This document shows, piece by piece, positions 22,409 to 32,961 of a DNA stretch of 64,000 nt (its first letter is position 1; each line of letters starts with the position of its first letter). The notes beneath the pieces are model-generated. The model was not told the DNA's origin and did no database searches. It was given only the letters and a program-made list of their open reading frames with translations. The translations under genes and the position numbers were made by a program. The stretch comes from Mantis religiosa. Taxonomy: Eukaryota > Arthropoda > Insecta > Mantodea > Mantidae. Location of the stretch: NCBI GenBank assembly GCA_030765055.1, contig CM060953.1:177607709-177671708 (forward strand), read 5' to 3'.

Positions 22409-23252
22409 TTACTGTGTAACGAACTTGTGGTATATTAATTGTCAGCAAAGGATCACTTAACTTATAATTTTGAATATCTTTGGTTAAAAAGAAAAATAAT
22501 ACATTTAGCTGTGTGTTCAAGCGCAGAGATGGGTGGCTAATTTGGAGACGAGTTTATTAAAGCCGACAAAATAATCACAAATTTGTAAAAACGGTCACTG
22601 AAATGAAAAGCCGTAAAATATTTCCATACACGCAAACAACTATTAAGTTAAAAAAATATTGTAGAAATCTATCAGTACGTCTAAGAATTTCAGAAAAATA
22701 AAGTAGGTCACGACATTTCTGTGTTTGTCATGTAATTCCATGTAACACTTCAAGTGTACAGGAATTGCATCTACTACCTAACTTGGTGGCGTTTTCAAAA
22801 TGTCAAACTCAAGCTTTCGTTAAGAAATGTCCTAAAATCCTCCTTATTATCCTGAAGAATTGCTTGTAGTACACTAATATATTCTTCGAAGTTGAAAACT
22901 ACAAGCGGTATTTATTTCAACTTAGGAAAATTGAAGCATGTTCACGCGATAAAAAAATGCATAATTCCATAATAATTTTAAAGGCCACTGTGGCAATTAA
23001 AATTGAGTAATTACTTAATGTTTACCTTTTTAGACAAATGAATGCATAGCGACATAATCCGTTCAAGAAGCATTCCCAGTGACATAGTGACAAATGAATA
23101 ACACCTCTATGTTTGATCCATTTTCATCTTGCTCAAGGATGTATTTCACTGTGAGAGCTTTTATTTTTTGTGCTATGTGTAGGAAGTACAAGTGTTGTAT
23201 GCTACCCAATGTTGAGGTATATTTTAAGTCCCACAAACTTTTATGTTTTATG
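22409..23252. other. unannotated AT-rich sequence
   Basis: No repeat or coding feature recognised. Confidence 0.45.
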
Positions 23253-23490
23253 AATTATATCCTCCAATATTAACTTATATCGGACGAGGAATGAAATGGG
23301 CGAAATGATGTTCAAATGAGCCTAGGATCTATAGAGCTCAGAGTTAGCCGTCATTCGTCTTTCAGGATAAGGGGAAATCTCGGAAAGAACCTTATCCAGA
23401 TAGCTCACCCTGACCGAGATTCGAACTCGGGACCTATTGAATGTGAAGCAGACATGCTACCATCTACGCTACATTTGGCGTCCCCATGAG
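23253..23490 (-). mobile_element. family E SINE, near full length
   Basis: Minus-strand copy with box B GAGTTCGAATCTC, the TTATCCTGAAAGACGAATG body and the TTGGAGGATATAATT 3' end. Moderately diverged. Confidence 0.85.
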
Positions 23491-23589
23491 TTTAAGGAAA
23501 GTATTTTTTTAAAAATCTGATATGGTGCTCTGACATGATTCTGCACTATTGTAAAACTATTCTTACTGTTCTTATTAAGGTAGATTTAA

Positions 23590-23870
23590 CCACTGGTGCG
23601 AGAGCCCTTAGAGGACCAAGGCCTACCAACCCGATACGGGGAGGAGATGTGGTCAGCATCTCGGCATCCCCCAGCCGGAATGTTGGTTTCCCTGACCAGG
23701 GCCGCTTACCTAGCGTAAGCTCCTCACTTTCCTCACGATGCTGAGTGGGCACCGGTCCTATACCCGGGACCTAAAATCCCCACCACATGGGAAGGATCGA
23801 ACCCGGGCCGCTTTCCTTGGCCAGGGACCAAGGCATGCTACCTTAGCCCGCTACGCCACGGCGCCGGACT
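23590..23870 (-). mobile_element. family H tRNA-derived SINE
   Basis: The minus strand starts with a tRNA-like GCGCCGTGGCGTAGCGGGC (box A) and GGGTTCGATCC (box B), followed by a GGGGATTTTAGGTCCCGGG body ending in GAGCCCTTAGAGG-type sequence. It is the only copy in the window. Confidence 0.65.
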
Positions 23871-24044
23871 ACTGTTCTTATGCTCACACATAAAGTAACG
23901 GACTCAAAATAATTTTTTTGTTCCACTTATACCCCACTTTTAACTGCAATAGTCATATCGGCGGCCGTTCCCCTTTGCAACATATCGAAGGTGTTAACTC
24001 ATATTCTTTGGGTTTTAATCATTTGATCACGCACACATTCGCAC

Positions 24045-24215
24045 GGTTGACAACACGGCGCTGGGGCGGGTTTTCTCCGGGACCTCCGGTTTCCCCCGCC
24101 ATATCATTCCACCGGTGCTCCATCTTCATCTCATTTATCATCAGTATCACCACCTGCGGTGCCGTAAGTAGTAAAAGTGGGCGTTAAACACTATGCATTT
24201 CATTTCTCATTAATA
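24045..24215 (+). mobile_element. family G SINE, head-less copy
   Basis: Matches the body and 3' end of family G (ACACGGCGCTGGGGCGGG through GGCGTTAAACACTA and ATTTCATTTC). The tRNA-like head is missing. Confidence 0.82.
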
Positions 24216-24232
24216 CTTGAGGAATTATCTTG

Positions 24233-24345
24233 GTCGGAGAAAAATCCCCACCTCCACCGCTGGGAATCGAACCCGGAACTCCTAGCACAGCAGAGAGGTG
24301 GTTTACCGACTGTACTACGGAGCCAGTCTCAAACTACTTATTTTC
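24233..24345 (-). mobile_element. tRNA-like SINE head, unclassified family
   Basis: On the minus strand a GGCTCCGTAGTACAGTCGG box A region and a GGGTTCGATTCCCAGC box B are visible. A possibly related plus-strand stretch with GGTTCGATTCC lies at 24430-24490. Confidence 0.5.
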
Positions 24346-24639
24346 TGCAATATATCAATAAGAAATTCCCAGGGAGTACTGCAAAACTTGCTCTACCTAC
24401 TGTAGGTGTTTGGTACTGTACGAAATGGTTCCGTAGTAACGTATGAGTTTCTCATTTTTGAGGCCGCTGGTTCGATTCCTCTCGACTCGTGATTTGCCCT
24501 GGCCGGCCCTCAAATCCTAAGGCGGTTCCACAATTTCCTTTACATGATTTCCCTTTGATTCACTTCCTTCTCATATTTTATGCTTCGTGATGAAACCGGT
24601 ACCGGAAAGAATTCTCTCTGGTCACTAGAGGACTGCATG

Positions 24640-25388
24640 ACCCGGTCAAGCTGAGTTAACTGGATAAGGCTTTCCCTTATCCTGAAAGATCATATCTCTA
24701 AGCCTGACCTCATTTGAGTATCATTTCATCATCGTCCTATATGACTTAGGGTTAGGATTTCCTTATGAGGGGATTCAGTACGTACCATGCTGGGCCCCTT
24801 GTTCCTATGCCCCCAAGTGGGGCACCCCTGGGAGGAAGGATGAGGCGAAGGAAACAGTGAGCGGCCGATCCAAGGAGCCACGACAGTACAGAGGGAAGCG
24901 CTCCTACAGTTTACTTGGATAGAGACTTCCCCCGACAGGCCAGGACAACGAACTCGCTCCCCTACTCCGGGACGGCAAAGAGCCCAGCAGCCGAGCCCCA
25001 AAGGTCTCTGGCTGGCTGTCACCTAATTGTCTCAGCAGAGGAGCGGAGACCGGCAACCGACCTACCGGAGGAGGAAGTAGTTTTCCTCAGAGCATATCAT
25101 CCTGCCATGCACCGCCGAGACACCCGCCGACACTTCTACCCTGAAAGAGACCACCAGATGAGAGATGATATGAAATGATAATGCAGGTGAATTTGAGGGA
25201 CAGGAAATTCCGGGTATGTAACTAACCTACCCAGCATTCGCCTAGCGACCCGAGAAAACCCCCGAAAAAAACCCATGTCTCAGGTAGGTCGGCCATGGGA
25301 ACCGACCTCGTGCCTCACGAATGCGGGCTACAGACGAAACCGCCACTCGGTTAGATATGACTTAACGTTGAAGGACATAAATTAACAA
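24640..25388 (+). mobile_element. family E SINE interrupted by a family B SINE
   Basis: Family E body runs from about 24640 to 24748 and its 3' end resumes at 25355-25388 (ATATGACTTAACGTTG and GGACATAAATTA). The repeated 10 bp ATATGACTTA (24739-24748, 25355-25364) is the target duplication of the B insertion. Confidence 0.85.
24749..25354 (-). mobile_element. family B SINE, complete copy with target duplication
   Basis: A 606 bp minus-strand copy bounded exactly by the ATATGACTTA duplication. It defines the family: a tRNA-like head at the high-coordinate end (GTGGCGGTTTCGTCTGTAGC; box B region decayed) and a 3' end reading GGAAATCCTAACCC. There is no long A tail. It inserted inside an older family E SINE. 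Confidence 0.88.
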
Positions 25389-26232
25389 AAAGCGATCTAT
25401 CAGTTTGTTTTTAACTGTGAAATGTGAGCTATTAATGTTTACATTCTATGAATCAAGCAGACATCGATATTCAATCCATCAATTCCTTGTGTTGAACTGT
25501 AGCTCTACGTGTGAGTATGGTGTGACGAAAGAGAATTCAAAAGTTATGGATCTCTGCCGAAGGCATGCGTAATTTACACTTCTGAGCTTAAACTGGTGCG
25601 TGCTTTCCATGCAAGTTATCTTTGCTTCATTTGGCATTTCAGAAAATTTGCAAGAGAGGATATTAGTTCTAATCTTTATGTTCATGAGTAGTCTAAGACG
25701 GCGCAGTATTCAAAGACACCCCTATAATTTATGTTAGACAATTCATATGAAAATTAGTGCTTCCTTACGTTATTAGAGTAAAAACAATTGGATAATTGAT
25801 TTAAATTAGGCAATAAAGATCTTTTTATACGCAATAAGAGGATACCGCACGTAACTGCTTATATAACAACTTGGTTCTGATCTAGTGAAGTCAAATGGAC
25901 ATAGAAAACAAACAAAGTAGATTCAACTTAAAAATAAAAGAATGACTAAGAGAAACATATGAGAAATAGCCAGTGATGAGAAAAGAGTACTATATAAATG
26001 CATTCACTCCATAACAGAACAGGTTAAAAATAGGAAATAAGGGCAAGGCCTACAATGTATACTATTTTAATAGATAATGGAATAAAACTAATAATTAACA
26101 TGTGTTAAACATAGCGCTTATGGTAGCAAAGTAATTAACATTAATATTAATGAGAATTTCTTAGCTATTGGTGTCGTTCTTTGCCAGCTGAAGAACCTTT
26201 GCCTCAAATTTAACTGCTGCATAAATTAAATA
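25389..26232. other. unannotated AT-rich sequence
   Basis: No recognised feature. Confidence 0.45.
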
Positions 26233-26645
26233 CAGTGCGATCCATATAAACCTGAACCATTTCAATAGGCCATAACTTTTGTACTAATAATAGGACACAC
26301 ATGCAACTTTGGAAGAATATAATACACAATTGGGAGATTACTTTACACTATTTATATCTCAGAGAAGATGTTGGAAATGTCCTCCACCACCATCTATACC
26401 TGTTTTCACTCGTCTCACCATATTCTCTGAAGTTGTATGGAGAGTATCCTCGCCAATGCTGCTTATTTCGATTCGAATGGATTCCTTGAGAACATCAATT
26501 ATCCGTGGCCTATGATCTGAGGGACCACAGACCTTTTGAGATTATTCGATTATCAAAGAAACTGGTTACAAGTTCCATGGTGTCATTAGATGTATGGCAC
26601 TTTGCTCCATCTCGCTAGAAGTAACCTCTCAATTCGATATCATCT
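26233..26645 (-). mobile_element. mariner-superfamily element relic, first copy
   Basis: Starts at a TA followed by CAGTGCGATCCATATAAACC, a terminal-repeat-like end. It then carries a decayed transposase C-terminus on the minus strand, aligned through its length with the better copy at 34260-34780. Relative to that copy about 60 bp is missing near 26516. Confidence 0.65.
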
Positions 26646-27319
26646 CCGTAAAACCTCAGAGAATATTGTGGCGATATATAGGAATAATATTATAACGTTA
26701 ACACATATCATGAATAAGGCTGGTCACAGTCAGATGAAGGTTAGTCACTTCCTGTCATAGGCATGTATATGATGCATATGGCAGTGGGCATTTAGTCTCT
26801 CACGTACGATGTTCTGATGTTTTATCGTCAGACTGTACTGTACTATATTCCCGCCTCCTCATCTCTCTAAAACGAGCGACATTCCATAACAACTGCAGTC
26901 ATTCGTCGGACAGGTAATACGTTAGATACTTATGTGAAATCCCAGTAGATACTCTGCAGATTCTTGCACGGTAAAATGTTTTCTACCGCATTCCTATAAA
27001 ACAAGTATTATGTTACGCCCAAAAATTCTATATGGGTTTTTTGTCCCACCGCGAATAGATGTACGTTGTGAGGTATTTGTATAAAAATGTCTGAAGGCCA
27101 TAGGTCAAAGAGTAAAGTCAATAAATACCACATTTTATATTTGAACGAAGCACCGTCCGAGGAACTATTTTAATATTTTAACTTGTTCTAGTTTCTGTTT
27201 ATGGCAGGCATACAATTTCTCTTAAAAACGTGCTTTTCTCCTACTATATAAATAACATTTTTAGAAATGTGTATAACATAACTATAACAGAAATGTCATT
27301 AAATTAAAGTTGTGTATTT
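26646..27319. other. unannotated sequence
   Basis: No recognised feature. Confidence 0.4.
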
Positions 27320-27374
27320 AATTATTAATTTTTAGATGAGTCGTATTTATTACACATCTGCTTCACTTTCATAC

Positions 27375-27764
27375 CTATTTTGAGGACATGTTTCGCAAAT
27401 CATGGTTTGCATCTTCTGCTCTTATGCGACTAAAGCTTGATCCAGTGGTGTGGTGGGTGTGGGTAATTCTGGAGTTGCTGCCATCTGTTGATTTAGTGAT
27501 GAACTTAAATGTGGGATTCTCTTCTGGCGGGATTTCAAAGTTCATTAGCTGGTTTTTATGCTTTTCTATGTATATTCTCTCCCATATGACGAGTTCACTA
27601 TGTTTTTGTACGTATTTTAGTAATTCTGTGCTATCTTCAATTTCATGATTTTCAGACCAGAAATGAGCTGCTATTGCGGACTTATCAATATTTTTGTATC
27701 TTAAGTGCCTGAAGTGTTCTTTCTTTCTAGTGCCTATGTTTCTTTTTGTCCTCCCTGTGTACAT
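27375..27764 (-). pseudogene. Penelope-like element GIY-YIG endonuclease fragment, left arm
   Basis: This is the C-terminal endonuclease domain of a Penelope-like retroelement, which nicks target DNA. The frame (129 codons) reads YTGRTKRNIGTRKKEH, AAHFWSENHEI, WERIYIEKH and LMNFEIPPEENP. Catalytic-type residues of GIY-YIG enzymes are visible: Arg in GTRKKEH, the following His, and Glu in WERI. The first Gly-Ile-Tyr-like motif is altered to YTG. No reverse transcriptase is attached, so this is a truncated end. Confidence 0.8.
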
Positions 27765-27839
27765 TTTTTCACAGTCTTTACACTTAATCTTGTAAATGCC
27801 TGACTTTTCCTCTGGTTTTATCTTATCAGTATTATTACT

Positions 27840-28301
27840 GTGAAGCAGGTTTTTAAAAACCTACTTCACAGTAATAATACTAACAAGATTAAGTGTAAAG
27901 ACTGTGAAAAAATTTACATAGGGAGGACAAAAAGAAACATAGGCACTAGAAAGAAAGAACACTCCAGGCACTTAAGATACAAAAATATTGATAAGTCCGC
28001 AATAGCAGCTCATTTCTGGTCTGAAAATCATGAAATTGAAGATAGCACAGAATTACTAAAATACGTACAAAAACATAGTGAACTCGTCATATGGGAGAGA
28101 ATATACATAGAAAAGCATAAAAACCAGCTAATGAACTTTGAAATCCCGCCAGAAGAGAATCCCACATTTAAGTTCATCACTAAATCAACAGATGGCAGCA
28201 ACTCCAGAATTACCCACACCCACCACACCACTGGATCAGGCTTTAGTCGCATAAGAGCAGAAGATGCAAACGATGATTTGCGAAACATGTCATCAAAATA
28301 G
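27840..28301 (+). pseudogene. Penelope-like element GIY-YIG endonuclease fragment, right arm
   Basis: Plus-strand mirror of the left-arm frame. It is longer at the amino end because the CKDCEKIYIGRTKRN motif is intact, including the Cys pair typical before the Penelope GIY-YIG domain. The domain residues are IYIG (about residues 25-28), the Arg and His of GTRKKEHSRH, Glu in WERIYIEK and Asn in LMNFE. The first 15 codons belong to the palindrome centre, so the start shown is not a native start. No reverse transcriptase precedes it. Confidence 0.82.
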
Positions 28302-28356
28302 GTATGAAAGTGAAGCAGATGTGTAATAAATACGACCCATCTAAAAATTAATAATT

Positions 28357-28770
28357 ATTTCGCTTCACTGTGGTGTTCCAATACAGTTAAATCTCGATAT
28401 ATTGTGTATTTAAGTTCGACATTTTCCTCAGTACCAAAACTATAGTTTTAAAAAACAATCTGCTCATCTCTTACAACTTTTTATGTGCAATATTTTCCCA
28501 AATGTATTTTTATAAAAACGACGTTAATAATTCTAATGAAAATCACTAATATTGCAGATACTTACCGGGGAAGGTATTTTGTAAATGATGTTGAACGAAT
28601 GGCTTATAAGTAATAAGTATACTGCACTCGAAAGAGCATTAATATTATATATTATGGTTTTTGTTTTGAATAGTCGATCAACGACCCCGTCCCTCTTCTA
28701 GACTGCTTGAAGTGATATCTTTTACACTTTTGATAGATTCACTTTTGATACTCTTTTCATATTGTGACTT
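28357..28770. other. unannotated AT-rich sequence
   Basis: No recognised feature. Confidence 0.4.
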
Positions 28771-28774
28771 TGTG

Positions 28775-29252
28775 GTTCGTGAAATGAAAAAGTCCAATTG
28801 CACCACTCAAAAATGATCTTTATTTCCACCGACTTACAGTTGAACACTTGACAATTACACAGCATTACGTAATACACACAATTACGATTCACCAGTTCGT
28901 CCGTTACAGTTCCACTTGCACTCGTAATTACGTAAACTCCTCCGAAGCACGTACGCAGTCCGTCCCCTCACTGGGCGCTCCTCACAGCTCGCCAAGAACT
29001 GACTGACTCAATTCACTCACTGCAGCCCTTTTTATAGGAATATCGCCGTTATCTCGAAGCCTCTAGTTTCCGTGAATCACCGCGAAGGTTCCAGATGGCC
29101 GTGGAAGGGGGGGAAGAGGCGGCCAGCGACAAGTAATACTTCTCTAATCATCCCCTCAGTTAGTGACAGAGACTAATGAGTGGGTGTGGCTTGGCTGCCT
29201 CTGGCCCCTTACTCAGCTGTTGTTGGTTGTGCTTTCCGCTAATTGGGTGACA
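28775..29252 (-). mobile_element. solo LTR, gypsy-like, first copy
   Basis: Minus-strand LTR-like block starting TGTCACCCAATTAGCGG. A TATAAAAAG box is at 29028-29036 and a polyadenylation signal AATAAA at 28819-28824, followed by GCAATTGGACTTTTT. It shares its layout with the block at 29884-30368 at modest identity. No internal retroviral-type genes lie beside it. The low-coordinate end is approximate. Confidence 0.62.
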
Positions 29253-29883
29253 ATATCTACGTATTACTTATGTACTTATACGTTAAGCGATAAACGAAAA
29301 TATACTGCAGCAAAATGATATAGATGTATTTATAACACCGATTTATTACAGATTAACTTATTTCTAGCATACTCCACTCCCGGGACTTCCATTTTTAATG
29401 GTTAGTATTGTACAACAATTTATCATTCCCTTTGTTCACTCTGTATTCAGTTGTTTCTTCCGATTGTGTGGGAAGACTTCCAAGGTGACTCTGTAGCGCC
29501 CAGTCCTCAAGAACTTCACTAATGCTATTTATTTATGTCTAGATGTACTTAAAATATTTCTGCAAATGTTTATCTTAATGAAAATGGGTTCAATTTAATG
29601 ATAAATTTTATTAAAGGTAGTCAAAATAACAACTAATATAGGATAAATGGTAAAGAATGTCATGTGAAGTTGTGCATCAAATTTTGCACCCACGTCTGCG
29701 AACACTTGTCTGTATTGTGCATATAGACAGACCAAAATATGGCAAAATAAGGCAAGATGAGTAGAATCGTCATTGTCATATGAGTACTAAACTAAAAATA
29801 AAAAAATTTAATGTGTTATATTCACTTGCATTCACTTTTCCTAGCTATTATAGAGTCTGTGATCAGCTAATCGTGTGTGTGTG
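29253..29883. other. unannotated AT-rich spacer between two LTR-like blocks
   Basis: About 630 bp, too short to hold gag-pol and without a recognisable retroelement frame. Confidence 0.5.
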
Positions 29884-30368
29884 TGTTCGTATAATTAAAA
29901 GTCCAGTTGCACAAAGTCAAAATGTTATTTATTTCCACCAAATTACAGTTGGAACACTTGCCGATTACATAGAATTACGTATCGCACACAATTACAATCC
30001 ACCAGTTCGTCTGACACAGGTCCACTCCACACTCACAATTACGTACAACTCCTCTGATACACGTACACAATCTTCCAGTCCGTTCGCTAGCACTGCGCTC
30101 TTCACGGCTGCTCACCAAGAACTGAACTGACTCGTCCACTGCAGCCCTTATATAGAAGATCGCTGTTTCTGGAAGCTTCGCGGCTCGGAAAACCATCCCA
30201 ATTATTTCAGAAGTCAGGAGGAGGGGAAAGAGACGGTACAGCGCCTAGTGACACTTTCCTAACCATCCCCTATGTTAGCGCTACAAGATAAATGGGTGGA
30301 CGTGGCGTCAGTGCCTCCTGTCCCTTACCCAGCTCCAGTTGGTCGTGTCTTCCGATAATTGGGTGACA
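29884..30368 (-). mobile_element. solo LTR, gypsy-like, second copy
   Basis: Starts TGTCACCCAATTATCGG on the minus strand. It has TATATAAGG near 30146-30154, AATAAA at 29928-29933, and a CAACTGGACTTTTAATTATA end that closely resembles the end of the solo LTR at 37130-39095. Confidence 0.65.
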
Positions 30369-30520
30369 GTATATTACCGGTATCGCGGCAAACGGCCGGC
30401 CAGCGAAGCTAGCAGCTATGTCAGCAGTGCAGGTAAATATAATATGGCTTGTCACGTGAGTAATTTCTTATATATAAACATAAAACATAAATCCTTGTAA
30501 GTTACTCTCGAAGAAGTCCG

Positions 30521-30785
30521 TAACTTTTTTTTTTTTTTTTTTTTTTTTTGTAATTTACACGTCCTCCAACCTTAAGTCATATCGGACGATGAATGGAATG
30601 GGTGAAAAGATGCTCAAATGAATCCAGGGTCCATAGAGCTTAGAGTTACCCGACATTCATCTTTCAGGGTAAGGGAAAACCCCGGAAAGAAACCTTATCC
30701 AGGTAACTCACCCTGACCGAGATTCGAACTCGGGACTTCTTGAACGTAAAGCAGACACTCCACCACCACGCTACCGAAGTGAGCG
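30521..30785 (-). mobile_element. family E SINE, full copy with poly-A tail
   Basis: Minus-strand copy with a 25 bp A tail (T run at 30525-30549), the GTTGGAGGACGTG end, the TTACCCTGAAAGATGAATG body and box B GAGTTCGAATCTC. Flanked by AGAAGTC(C/T)G at 30512-30520 and 30786-30794. Confidence 0.88.
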
Positions 30786-30816
30786 AGAAGTCTGAATGCT
30801 TCCCTTTGTTGTTTAA

Positions 30817-32053
30817 GGATATGTATGACTGAAATTTCATGAAAATCGTGAAAATAACGACTTTTTTTATTTTAATTCTATAAAATAATTTAGACATTCC
30901 CGAATGTGAAAAATGCATAATTTGCCTCCGAACGCCATTTTTAAATGCTTATTTAAATGTCGGTGGCCTTTAAACTCTGTCAGAGTCACGCCCTCTTTTG
31001 CCTACATCCACATTCTTTGTCTGTTTTCCGTTCTTAAATTTTCAATTCAAGAAAAGAAAAATAAGGCTTTTAGACAAAATAGTTCCTAAAATGTTGCCAA
31101 TATATCAGAGGCTGGCTTCTACAACATTACTAGAGAGGTGCAAAACAGGAAAAACACAGAATGCCAATGAATCTTTGCATCATGTCATATGGAATAAGTG
31201 CCCAAAGGAAGTTTTCATATCAAAACAAAAATTGGATCTTGCTGTTATTAAAAGCATCAGTGAGTTTAACATGGGTAGTCTTAAGTCATTGGAGCTGCAG
31301 CAAAATATCAGAGGTGAAAGTGTAGTAGACTCAGCAAGGAAAACTTCAGTGCAGCGAGATCAGTCTCGTATCCTGCAAAGCAAGATGCGAAGTTGTGCAG
31401 AAGAAAAGCAACATCTAAAGAAGAAAAAGGTGGAAAAAGCAGCAACAGAGCAGAGGAAAAAGAAATCTGAGGGTCCAACCTATCAGCCTGCTGGATTTTA
31501 ATGTGAGTTATGCAATCAAATCTTTAATCACTGTTTTCTCAAAGTTCATATTTTCAGCATTTTTCTTCCTGTAAAATGCTCCTTGCGATGCAGTTTTTGT
31601 ACTACATTCATGAAATTTCCTACACAGGTTCAGAATATCATGAGGAATGGAAATTGCCCTAGGTTTTATTGTGAAGTGTATATAATCATATATTTTTAAT
31701 TTTCAAACACAAAACTTACAGTTTTTTATACAAAAAAAGAATATTTGTAAATTAAAAAAATTTGTGACCTAAACTAAAGGAGACACAGAAAAACCCAGGG
31801 CAATTTCAAAAAGTATGTGTATTATGAACATATGGTTAAAATATTAGACCAAAATTCAAAATATTTTGTCGCAAGGGACTTTTTTAGTGACGTAACAAAA
31901 AACATACAACATTTATCATAATTTCTAAACTGCTGGAGCAAAATGGTTTAAATTTAGGTTGTAACATGTTTACATTATACTACACCTATGGTGTAAATTT
32001 GAAAAAGCTAGCATTATTAGTTCAGAATTTGAAAATTTCAGTCATACATACCC
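30817..32053 (+). mobile_element. TTAA-flanked DNA transposon, Kolobok-like
   Basis: Terminal inverted repeats GG(A/G)TATGTATGACTGAAAT at both ends (30817 and, complemented, 32053). They are flanked by TTAA on the left (30813-30816) and TCAA, probably a mutated TTAA, on the right. It holds the C-terminal part of a Mutator/Kolobok-type transposase in sense orientation. At 1,237 bp it is a deletion derivative. Confidence 0.7.
31037..31501 (+). pseudogene. Kolobok/Mutator-like transposase C-terminal fragment
   Basis: The frame resembles the C-terminal end of insect proteins annotated with a Mutator-like transposase domain. Visible segments are LLDKIVPKMLPIYQRL, LLERCKTGKTQNANESLHHV and IWNKCPKEVF, then a Lys/Glu-rich coiled tail (LQSKMRSCAEEKQHLKKKKV). 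The conserved pattern LLERC-x-x-GKTQN-x-NES is the best evidence. The catalytic core upstream is missing. Superfamily naming rests on this motif and the TTAA flanks, from memory. Confidence 0.6.
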
Positions 32054-32961
32054 TCAAGCTTTTCTGACACCTCCTTAGTAAATTGACCATTAAATTGTGA
32101 AATATGACAATAATTTCTTGACAAATATTAGATTAATTTTAAGTACCTTCTCATCCCCTGATTCAACCTCCTGCGATTTTTATCTCTCCTGAAGTGTGCA
32201 TTCATAACAATTTCACACCCTTGCTTTATATGTATTGGGGTTGGGGAGAGGTGCAAAGAAAGTAACGATGGCATATTTATGAATTCGGAGTTTGTATGAG
32301 GCAGAAAAATGCCCATGAGTGATGTGAGAACTTTCTTCTCATGTCTAGCATATGCACATGAACGCCGGTGGATGGGCATGCAGATGGCTGGACCAGGGTG
32401 GAGAAATATTGCTCGACGGTGAGAGTGCAACCTCAGCAAAGTGCCTATGTAATCTTGAGTTGTGTGTTCAACAGGAAGCAAGGTGCACTGGGAACCGCTG
32501 TTGCTGATTCCGCAGTCCATTTGCAATTCCTGTTCACTCATTCAGACGGCAAACTGGTGCACCACCCAAAAGCAAAATAAGGAAATCATAAATGTAGTTC
32601 AGGGCAAGATGACCCATGCGGCTGCTATTGATTCTATATACCCTAGCTACATTTACATACAAATAAATTATATAACAACAGAAATCTTGGGTTAAATAAC
32701 GATAATTGTATGAAGGAACATATAAATAATGATACAGTAAAAGTAGAATGATTAAGAAAGAGTAGAAAATAAGACAGCATATAGGAATAGTAATTAAACG
32801 TCACACAATTAAGGGGAACACCTCATTCACTACAACTACATAGATCTATAGCAACTCTCATCGCCCAGAAGAAAGAGATGAGGTCAATAAACCACAAAAG
32901 GCCGCACGTATACAGGCCACAAGGACGCGCAGAAGTCCGACATGTCCCGCTTCTGCAGGTA
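32054..32961. other. unannotated sequence
   Basis: Several short open frames on both strands at 32128-32695 show no recognisable domain. Confidence 0.4.

Larger units (their letters stand above)
27320..28356. repeat. ~1 kb near-perfect palindrome of a Penelope-like element end
   Basis: Arms 27320-27854 and 27855-28356 are reverse complements, centred on GGTTTTTAAAAACC (27848-27861). The right arm lacks about 35 bp near the centre. Both arms encode the same GIY-YIG protein with only a handful of substitutions. Outer ends are ATTATTAATTTTTAGATG and its complement. Confidence 0.92.

Noticed and set aside
28775..30368. A single complete LTR retrotransposon
   Set aside because: The space between the two LTR-like blocks is only about 630 bp with no gag-pol, and the blocks are too diverged to be a recent pair.
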